From positions 1-11,167 of the forward strand of contig JADFXE010000035.1 in assembly GCA_015233705.1 (NCBI GenBank): a DNA stretch of 11,167 nucleotides. Reading direction: 5' to 3'. Each line of letters opens with the position of its first letter. Position 1 is the stretch's first letter. The notes below the pieces were generated by a model, which did not search any database, was not told where the DNA came from, and saw nothing but the letters and a program-made list of their open reading frames with translations. The translations under genes and the position numbers were made by a program. This stretch comes from Candidatus Omnitrophota bacterium (lineage in GTDB: Bacteria; Omnitrophota; Koll11; Zapsychrales; Fredricksoniimonadaceae). Positions 6,045-11,167 of this stretch are shown in pieces.

Positions 6045-6927
6045 GGATCCGAGGAAGAATGCGTTTAACAGGATGTGGGCCTTCCACGCCAGCATATGGA
6101 TCGCCCGTCATCTGCCCATTGGCGTGCTGCGGGTGATCAAGCGAACGATAGCGATTGTCTGGCATTTCTTCAGTCGGGGTATCCGTTCGCAGGTGGAAAG
6201 CAATTTGACCCAGGTTATCGGGCCGGATCCCCGGCGCGTCCAGCAGGCATCACGGCAGTTATTTATCAACTATGCGGATTATCTGACCGACTACACCAAG
6301 TGGGGCATGACAGAGACGGGACAGGCCCTGTCGGTCTTTTGCTCTGTTGAGGGCGGAGACATCTTCTTCCGGGAGCATGCGAAAGGTAATGGTGTCATTC
6401 TCCTGGCAGCGCACCTGGGCAACTGGGAATTGGGCGCCATGGTGTTCTCCCATCGCGGCATCCCGTTCAATGTGGTGACAGCTAAAGATGAAGCTGAAGA
6501 GATCGCGAAGGTCCGTCTGCGGGCGAGGGGAATGCACAATATCAGGACCATCACCATTGATGATCAGCCGTTCTTTTTTATTGATATTGTGAACGCTTTG
6601 AAACGTAATGAGATTGTGGCGATGCTGGTGGACCGCTATGAAAAGAGAAATGGTTTACAGGTTGATTTCTTCGGCAGACAGACATATTTTCCCCAAGGTC
6701 CTGTGATGATCGCGCAGGCAACGGGCGCCGCGTTGATCCCGGCAGCGACGGTGTTGGAAAAAGACGGCAAATATCGCACATTTGTCGGCGAGCCGATCCA
6801 GCTTGTATCCAGCGGGGACAAGGATAAAGACATGTTTGAGAATGTCAGCCGGATCGCCAAGGTCTTTGAGGGGTACATTCGTCAATATCCGGAGCAGTGG
6901 TATAACTTTTCAAAATTGTGGCGTTAA
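6037..6927 (+). CDS. LpxL/HtrB-family lipid acyltransferase
   Basis: A 296-residue member of the lipid A late-acyltransferase family (PF03279-like), of normal family length. These inner-membrane enzymes transfer acyl chains from acyl-ACP to a lipid acceptor. The catalytic HX4E box is in LLAAHLGNWELG (His126, Glu131). Further family hallmarks are VDRYEKRNGLQVDFFG (198-213), FPQGPVMIAQATGAALIP (218-235) and the C-terminal QYPEQWYNFSKLW. A basic N-terminus (RDPRKNAFNR) precedes a hydrophobic stretch (residues 14-46) that could anchor the protein. The start is GTG 6037, five bases after GGGGA (6027-6031) and overlapping the ATP-grasp stop by 8 bases; ATG 6073 is the alternative. No other lipid A genes lie nearby, so it more likely moves the product of this operon's synthase than laurate or myristate to lipid A; that is inference. 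Confidence 0.88.
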   Translation: MARDPRKNAFNRMWAFHASIWIARHLPIGVLRVIKRTIAIVWHFFSRGIRSQVESNLTQVIGPDPRRVQQASRQLFINYADYLTDYTKWGMTETGQALSVFCSVEGGDIFFREHAKGNGVILLAAHLGNWELGAMVFSHRGIPFNVVTAKDEAEEIAKVRLRARGMHNIRTITIDDQPFFFIDIVNALKRNEIVAMLVDRYEKRNGLQVDFFGRQTYFPQGPVMIAQATGAALIPAATVLEKDGKYRTFVGEPIQLVSSGDKDKDMFENVSRIAKVFEGYIRQYPEQWYNFSKLWR

Positions 6928-6936
6928 GGATTCGTA

Positions 6937-8160
6937 ATGAATAGACGGGTGGTCATAACAGGCATGGGCATTGTCACTTCGCTGGGGAGCGGCGTTCCCG
7001 CGACTGCCGCGGCCTTGAGGCAGGGACAGCCGAAGATAAAGAAGCTCGCGTCTTTCGATGTCTCCGCCCACAAGACATTTTACGGCGGTGAGGTTGAGGA
7101 TCCGGTCCTGGATGTTGCGGCCGCCAGCGGCGTGGATACCCGGCGCTGGGATCGGGCTTCGAAGTTGTTGTATGCGGCCTCTTCACAGGCGCTGAAGAAT
7201 GCGGGCGTGATCGCAAGTCAGGAAGATCCGCTCCGGACAGCATTTGTTTCCGGAACAACTTTAGGAGGAATGAGGGCCAGCCAGGCTGTCCACCGGTCCA
7301 TCCTGACCGAGGCGGACTTCACGCCTCGTTTGGGATTGATGGGGGATGCTTTGGCGTGCCATCAGCTGGCCCACGTCGCGGGGGCGTTGAACATCGTTGG
7401 TGAGACGCTGATCCTGAACAATGCCTGCGCCTCAGGGCTGAGCGCGATCGGTCTTGCGTATGAGCGGCTGCGAATGGGGCCTGAAGATATGGTCATTGCC
7501 GGCGGGTATGAGGTCATGTCAGATTTCACGCACGCCGGGTTCAATATCTTACAGTTGGTCACGTCAGATGCCTGCCGCCCTTTTGATAAAGGAAGAACCG
7601 GACTTGTTTTGGGAGAGGGCGCAGGAGTCCTGGTTCTTGAGACTCTTGAGAATGCCCAAGCGAGGAAGGCACCGGTCCTGGCGGAGATCATCGGATACGG
7701 GCAGGCGTCGGATGCCTATCATTTGACCCGTCCGGACCCGGCTGCGGGCGGTGCGTCAAGGGCGATCAGGATGGCCATTGAGGAGGCAGGTATTCTTCCG
7801 GAGATGATCGATTATGTGAATGCCCACGGAACAGGGACGCCGTCTAACGATCTGATGGAAGCTAAGGCGCTTGGCATAGCGCTGGGGCGGCACGCGAGTA
7901 AGGTCCCGGTCAGTTCCACGAAGCCATTCATGGGGCATCTTTTGGGTGCTTCTGGCGCTGTTGAGACGATTATTTCCGCGATCGCGATACAGGAGCAGAT
8001 GGCCCCGGCCAATCTGAATTTGCGCGATCTGGACCCGGAATGCGCCTTGAACGTTATCACCGGTGAGGTGCGGGCGCTCAAAGTCAATGTCGTGCTTTCC
8101 AATTCTTTCGGGTTTGGCGGTTCCAATGCGGCAATCTTATTAAAGAGATTTGGCGGATAA
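6937..8160 (+). CDS. fabF: FabF-type beta-ketoacyl-ACP synthase (active KS)
   Basis: A 407-residue elongating ketosynthase of standard FabF/KS-alpha length, which would condense acyl-enzyme with malonyl-ACP. All catalytic residues are visible: Cys164 in LNNACASGLSAIG, His297 in NAHGTGTPSND, Lys329 in SSTKPFMGH and His334 in GHLLGASGAVE. The C-terminal NSFGFGGSNAA is the family's gating-loop motif. The ATG start follows AAGGA (6926-6930) and lies nine bases after the acyltransferase stop. The gene is followed after two bases by a degenerate KS-like gene, the arrangement of KS-alpha/chain-length-factor pairs in type II polyketide and aryl-polyene systems. It is therefore probably the catalytic half of a heterodimer and not the housekeeping FabF. 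The catalytic call is very secure; the chain length made is unknown. Confidence 0.95.
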   Translation: MNRRVVITGMGIVTSLGSGVPATAAALRQGQPKIKKLASFDVSAHKTFYGGEVEDPVLDVAAASGVDTRRWDRASKLLYAASSQALKNAGVIASQEDPLRTAFVSGTTLGGMRASQAVHRSILTEADFTPRLGLMGDALACHQLAHVAGALNIVGETLILNNACASGLSAIGLAYERLRMGPEDMVIAGGYEVMSDFTHAGFNILQLVTSDACRPFDKGRTGLVLGEGAGVLVLETLENAQARKAPVLAEIIGYGQASDAYHLTRPDPAAGGASRAIRMAIEEAGILPEMIDYVNAHGTGTPSNDLMEAKALGIALGRHASKVPVSSTKPFMGHLLGASGAVETIISAIAIQEQMAPANLNLRDLDPECALNVITGEVRALKVNVVLSNSFGFGGSNAAILLKRFGG

Positions 8161-8162
8161 AT

Positions 8163-9188
8163 ATGGGTGTGGTCGTCACAGGCATAGGAATGATGGGTGA
8201 TTGGGGCGCAGGGAAGGATGCGTTTTTATCCTTTCTGGCCGGGCGCTCGGTTCCGGTCGCTGTTGAGGATTTTGATTTTGATGCGTATATTGATACTCAA
8301 TTGGTGCGGCGGGCGGATCACATATCGCGCTGCGCCTTGACAGCCTCGACGCTGGCTCTACGCGATGCGGACCTGTCCATAGACAGAAACGCGAGCCAGC
8401 GGATCGGAGTTGTCTTTGGCACAGTCCACGGTGCTTTGCACTACACGATCGATTACCACGCCTCTCTTGTGACCGGGGATCCCAAGGTCGCCAGTCCTCT
8501 GCTTTTCAGCGATTCTGTCCCCAACGCGCCGGTCAGCCATATTTCCACATCGCTCGGCATTCAAGGTTACACGATCACAACGCAGGGGTATTGCGCCGTG
8601 ACCCAGGCTGTTGAGGTGGCTTCCCAGCTCATTTCCCACGGGACTTTGGATGTCTGTCTGGTGGGTGGGGCAGATGTAAATCACGAGTTGCTGGCTAAAT
8701 TCTACATTGGTTGTTTGCGGTCTCCCGATGATGTTAAAAAGACTTTTGGCGGCAGCGCCTTTTTTGTTCTGGAATCGGAAAGTCACGCGGCAAGCAGGAA
8801 GGCCAGGGTTTACGCGAACCTGGAGGCGGTTACGATGATCACGGCAACGGGCGAAGTGATGCGGCGGTCCAAGGGGTTGTTTCTCGACGGGGTCGATTTT
8901 TCAGGATGTGTCTTGGCCGCGGCCTATGATGACAAGGAAAGTACGGGGCGGATGGCAACTCTGCTGGATGGCTTTTCAGGACACACGATAGATTGCAGTT
9001 TGCTGTTCGGCTATGGCTTTGCCGCTGCTGAATCGTTCCAGATTGCGCTCGCAGCGCTGGGGGCGCAAGACAGCAAAGTGCTCGCGGCACTCGCTAAAGA
9101 GGCTGTGTGTTCTTCCGGCTGGGTGTCGCTGTTAAGGACAGCCTTGTCCGGCGTGAATTCTGTTGTTGTCTTTCGGAGTAAGGCGTGA
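8163..9188 (+). CDS. Degenerate ketosynthase-like partner (chain-length-factor-like)
   Basis: A 341-residue thiolase-fold protein, about 65 residues shorter than the KS beside it. The start (GVVVTGIGMMGDWGAG) and IGVVFGTVHGA (81-91) are clear KS motifs. In an ungapped comparison with KS1 its TTQGYCAVTQAVEVA places Tyr143 where the active-site Cys should be, with Cys144 one residue late. The NAHGTGT His motif is not found, and the GHxxGA motif appears as FGYGFAAAE with Tyr284 in place of the His. The missing length falls in the second half, between about residues 205 and 280. It is therefore most likely non-catalytic and pairs with KS1, as chain-length factors do. A priming role using Cys144 cannot be excluded. 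ATG 8163 is preceded by GGCGGA (8152-8157), and the gene overlaps the TVP38-like gene by 4 bases (GTGA). Confidence 0.85.
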   Translation: MGVVVTGIGMMGDWGAGKDAFLSFLAGRSVPVAVEDFDFDAYIDTQLVRRADHISRCALTASTLALRDADLSIDRNASQRIGVVFGTVHGALHYTIDYHASLVTGDPKVASPLLFSDSVPNAPVSHISTSLGIQGYTITTQGYCAVTQAVEVASQLISHGTLDVCLVGGADVNHELLAKFYIGCLRSPDDVKKTFGGSAFFVLESESHAASRKARVYANLEAVTMITATGEVMRRSKGLFLDGVDFSGCVLAAAYDDKESTGRMATLLDGFSGHTIDCSLLFGYGFAAAESFQIALAALGAQDSKVLAALAKEAVCSSGWVSLLRTALSGVNSVVVFRSKA

Positions 9189-9778
9189 GAATAGCGATGT
9201 CAAAAAGATCGTGGTGGATAGCCGGAGCCGTATTGGCGGGGATCGGGTTGCTCGCGTTCATTTATCAATGGCGCTTGCCTGATCCGGCTGATGTTGCCCG
9301 TCGGCTGGAGCCGTTGCGCGCTCTGGTCAAAAGTTTCGGGGTATGGGCGCCGCTGGTATTCATCGTTGTATTTGTCGTCCGTCCGGTCGTGCTGCTTTCC
9401 TCTGCTTTGGTCGCTATGCTGGGCGGATTGTTGTTCGGGTGGCTTAATGGCGCGGCGTATGTTCTGATCGGGGCCATGGTGTCAGGAATTTTAGAATTTT
9501 GGTGTGTCCGGCGGTTCGCGGGTGACAAGATCAGACAGCGCGTTAGAGAGCGGGCGCCGGGCATTGTCAATGTGACGGAGAAGCACGGATTCCTGACGAT
9601 CTTTCTGGTGCGGCTGATCCCGAATGTCGCTTTTGATCTGCAAAACTGCGCACTCGCGCTCACGCCGGCCCGGTTTGTGCCGTATTTCTGGGGAACTTTT
9701 TTCGGATGTCTGCCGGCGATCCTTTTTTATACGTTCTTGGGTGATCAGGCAGGATCGTTCATGGCAGCGGTTCATTAA
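9185..9778 (+). CDS. TVP38/TMEM64 (SNARE-associated/DedA-like) membrane protein
   Basis: A 197-residue polytopic inner-membrane protein of the TVP38/TMEM64 (PF09335, VTT-domain) family. A first membrane segment (residues 11-26) is followed by an amphipathic stretch (DPADVARRLEPLRALVKSFG). Then come paired hydrophobic segments: residues 54-80, the glycine-rich LGGLLFGWLNGAAYVLIGA, and the C-terminal reentrant region VRLIPNVAFDLQNCALAL and beyond, whose R-x-I-P-N motif is diagnostic. Family members are tied to lipid scrambling and membrane homeostasis, and bacterial relatives to undecaprenyl-phosphate or phospholipid translocation. Flipping a product lipid is a reasonable inference here. The start is GTG 9185 (GGAG at 9175-9178), overlapping the previous stop; ATG 9197 is an alternative four codons in. 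Its stop overlaps the ribosome site of the next gene. Confidence 0.87.
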   Translation: MRIAMSKRSWWIAGAVLAGIGLLAFIYQWRLPDPADVARRLEPLRALVKSFGVWAPLVFIVVFVVRPVVLLSSALVAMLGGLLFGWLNGAAYVLIGAMVSGILEFWCVRRFAGDKIRQRVRERAPGIVNVTEKHGFLTIFLVRLIPNVAFDLQNCALALTPARFVPYFWGTFFGCLPAILFYTFLGDQAGSFMAAVH

Positions 9779-9783
9779 GGAGG
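9777..9783 (+). promoter_or_regulatory. Consensus Shine-Dalgarno AAGGAGG deciding a TTG start
   Basis: A perfect AAGGAGG begins inside the TAA stop of the membrane-protein gene (9776-9778) and sits five bases before an in-frame TTG at 9789. No ATG occurs near it. This makes TTG 9789 the likely start of the last gene, instead of an ATG at 9624 deep inside the preceding gene. Confidence 0.75.
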
Positions 9784-9788
9784 AAGCT

Positions 9789-11141
9789 TTGGAACAGGAT
9801 CGTCTTTTGCAATTGCAGGAACATTACGGCCGGGCGACGCTGATTCAGGACATTTGTATTGTCCCGCGTCAAGGTACGCTGTGGGCTGTCGTTGTGCCCA
9901 AGCTGGATATTTTCAAGAATGATAATGATACGGATATCTATGGGCGCGTCCGGTGGGAGCTGGACAACTTGCAGGCCGGGCTTCCGGCTGATCAGCATTT
10001 GGGGCGGCTTGTTTTGACGAGGCATCCTTTGGAGCGTTCAGAGCTCGAGGCGATCGATGATATCGCAGCCATTGGTCACCATCACGATGTTCAAAAGACC
10101 ATTGCGATCAGTAAAGATGAGCCGTGGTCAGATGAAGATCGCGCGGTCCTTCAGATCGAAACCGCCAAAGAGGTCATGGCCTGTGTTGCTACGCTAACTG
10201 CCCGGCCGATCCATTTGAACAGTCATTGGGAGATCGATCTCGGCATCGATTCATTCGCAAGGGTGGAGCTGGCGCTGCGGTTGGAGGAGCTGTTCAAGAT
10301 AAAGATCGCGGATGAGCTTTTTTACAAGGCCACAACGGTCAAGGAACTTATTGACCTGGTGTCCTCGTTAACGCCCATGGCGTCTGAAGGCCTGGCTTCC
10401 AAGGTCAAAGGATGGGGCGACATCCTGCGTCAGCCTCCGAATGGTGAGATAACAAGGGATATTCAGGCGCAGATCCACAGAAGATCGGTGGTGTTTAATT
10501 GGCTGGGGGGCGCGCTTTTGTCGGCGCTGTTTAAGGTGTGCTGGTCTTTGAAGGCGGAAGGCGCTGAACATCTTCCGTCGAAGGGGCCGTTCATTATCTG
10601 TCCGAACCATGCCAGTTTTTTGGACGGATTGTTTATTTACAACAATCTGCCGTTCAGGCATCAGCTGAACGCCTACTTTTTCGGCTACTATAATATTTTC
10701 TACCATAAGTCGATGAAGTGGCCGGTCAAGAATGCACGGTTGGTTGCGATCGACAATAACCTTCATTTGAAGGAATCCCTGCAGGTGGCCAACCTGCTGT
10801 TATCCCATCAGAAGATCGCTTGTATTTTTCCTGAGGGGATGCGGTCGATCAGTGATAAAATCGGACCGTTCTATAAAGGGGCGGCTATTCTGGCCAAAGA
10901 GCTTGGCGTTCCGATCGTGCCTGTCTTTATTCACGGGTCGCATCAATCATGGCCCCGGGGATGCAATAAGCCGCGGTTGTGTCCGGTCAAGGTTGTCTTT
11001 GGCCGTCCGCAGAATGCTGATGAGCTGGAGGTGAAGGGTACTAACGGCAATTCTGCCGATGTCTATGAGCGGATCACCCGGGGATTGCGTCTTGAGGTTA
11101 TGAAGTTGCGCGAGGGATGTCTGCAGAGGAAAATTAATTAG
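9789..11141 (+). CDS. Fusion: orphan acyl-ligase C-terminal subdomain - ACP - PlsC acyltransferase
   Basis: A 450-residue three-part protein starting at TTG 9789. Residues 1-95 match the small C-terminal subdomain of AMP-forming long-chain acyl ligases (LQLQEHYGRATLIQDICIV, LWAVVVPKLD, VRWELDNLQAGLP, LVLTRHPLERSELEAI). The large adenylation subdomain is absent, and Ala88 occupies the place of the catalytic Lys in the usual P-R-T-x-L-G-K-I. Residues 115-192 are an ACP with the attachment motif LGIDSFARVEL (Ser155). Residues 235-440 are a PlsC-type glycerol-phosphate/lysolipid acyltransferase: PNHASFLDG (His274, Asp279; HX4D), FPEGMRS (347-353) and VPIVPVFIHG (374-383). Ligase-ACP-PlsC fusions are known; this one looks like a shortened derivative in which the ACP could hand its chain directly to the acyltransferase. 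No upstream frame encodes the missing domain, since the preceding DNA is the intact membrane-protein gene. Its TAG overlaps the stop of a putative convergent gene. Confidence 0.87.
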   Translation: MEQDRLLQLQEHYGRATLIQDICIVPRQGTLWAVVVPKLDIFKNDNDTDIYGRVRWELDNLQAGLPADQHLGRLVLTRHPLERSELEAIDDIAAIGHHHDVQKTIAISKDEPWSDEDRAVLQIETAKEVMACVATLTARPIHLNSHWEIDLGIDSFARVELALRLEELFKIKIADELFYKATTVKELIDLVSSLTPMASEGLASKVKGWGDILRQPPNGEITRDIQAQIHRRSVVFNWLGGALLSALFKVCWSLKAEGAEHLPSKGPFIICPNHASFLDGLFIYNNLPFRHQLNAYFFGYYNIFYHKSMKWPVKNARLVAIDNNLHLKESLQVANLLLSHQKIACIFPEGMRSISDKIGPFYKGAAILAKELGVPIVPVFIHGSHQSWPRGCNKPRLCPVKVVFGRPQNADELEVKGTNGNSADVYERITRGLRLEVMKLREGCLQRKIN

Positions 11142-11167
11142 CATTCTTTGAAATTTCGTATGGGCAG
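11138..11167 (-). CDS. C-terminal tail of a convergent gene (partial, ends LPIRNFKEC)
   Basis: Read on the minus strand from the window edge, the codons give L-P-I-R-N-F-K-E-C followed by TAA (11140-11138), which overlaps the TAG of the acyltransferase fusion. The peptide matches the LPIRSFK end of the frame entering at the left edge of the window. The leucine codons differ synonymously, and Asn replaces Ser through a single base change. This supports a real convergent gene related to the upstream gene. The family is not recognised, and nine codons cannot prove a gene. Confidence 0.4.
   Translation of the reverse strand: MPIRNFKEC
11142..11164 (-). repeat. Right arm of an imperfect inverted repeat flanking the operon
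   Basis: This is the reverse-complement partner of 4-26, with 20 of 23 bases identical. It begins one base after the last stop codon of the operon, so the two arms bracket the whole gene set exactly. It may be coding sequence of the convergent gene and not a DNA element. Confidence 0.6.

Noticed and set aside
8163..9188. KS2 as a second active FabF/FabB
   Set aside because: The active-site Cys is displaced by one position, both His motifs are absent and the protein is about 65 residues short, so an inactive partner role fits better.
9624..9788. Upstream ATG for the ACP-PlsC fusion, giving 505 residues
   Set aside because: The extra 55 residues overlap the membrane-protein gene in another frame, are Arg/Ser-rich and resemble nothing; a perfect AAGGAGG supports TTG 9789.
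9185..9788. Frameshift or hidden frame encoding the missing ligase adenylation domain
   Set aside because: The region is fully used by an intact TVP38-type protein with all family motifs, and no other frame shows adenylation motifs such as the P-loop or YGxTE-type core.

Overview
This window is a tightly packed, all plus-strand operon of 13 genes. It encodes a dedicated type II fatty-acid/polyene synthase together with enzymes that would place and modify the acyl product in an envelope lipid. The host should be a Gram-negative (diderm) bacterium: there is an LpxL/HtrB-type acyltransferase, a lipobox lipoprotein with an outer-membrane-compatible +2 residue, and a secreted BamE-like protein. 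The phylum cannot be fixed from sequence alone. The mix is reminiscent of aryl-polyene and candidate ladderane clusters, and of little-studied environmental lineages such as Omnitrophota or Desulfobacterota; that is a guess from gene content.

Layout. Left block (50-2940): a FabG-type ketoreductase, a CrtI/phytoene-desaturase-like FAD oxidoreductase, a free acyl carrier protein and a FabZ dehydratase. Middle block (2937-6044): an AT-rich SHOCT lipoprotein, a secreted BamE-like protein, a zinc-ribbon SAM methyltransferase and an ATP-grasp ligase. Right block (6037-11141): an LpxL-like acyltransferase, a canonical FabF-type ketosynthase, a shortened ketosynthase lacking the catalytic residues (chain-length-factor-like), a TVP38/DedA-type membrane protein, and a three-part protein made of an orphan acyl-ligase C-terminal subdomain, an ACP and a PlsC acyltransferase. 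Most junctions overlap by 1-8 bases or are 2-10 bases apart; the only real gap is 62 bases (3402-3463). Nothing resembling an RNA gene, insertion sequence, CRISPR array or terminator was seen.

Inferred working model. The KS/KS-like pair condenses, FabG reduces and FabZ dehydrates chains carried on the free ACP. The CrtI-like enzyme desaturates or isomerises the chain. The ACP-PlsC fusion and the LpxL homologue transfer acyl chains to a glycerol or lipid acceptor. The methyltransferase and ATP-grasp enzyme may tailor a head group, and the lipoprotein and periplasmic protein may assist at the envelope. No adenylation domain, malonyl transacylase, thioesterase or transporter is present, so the system probably continues outside the window or borrows these from the housekeeping pathway.

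The most notable points are the orphan ligase C-terminal subdomain that has lost its catalytic lysine and is fused to ACP-PlsC; the inactive-looking KS partner; the desaturase inside a FAS II operon; and an inverted near-repeat at the two window edges that reads as the same C-terminal peptide, LPIR(S/N)FK, in two flanking genes pointing inward.
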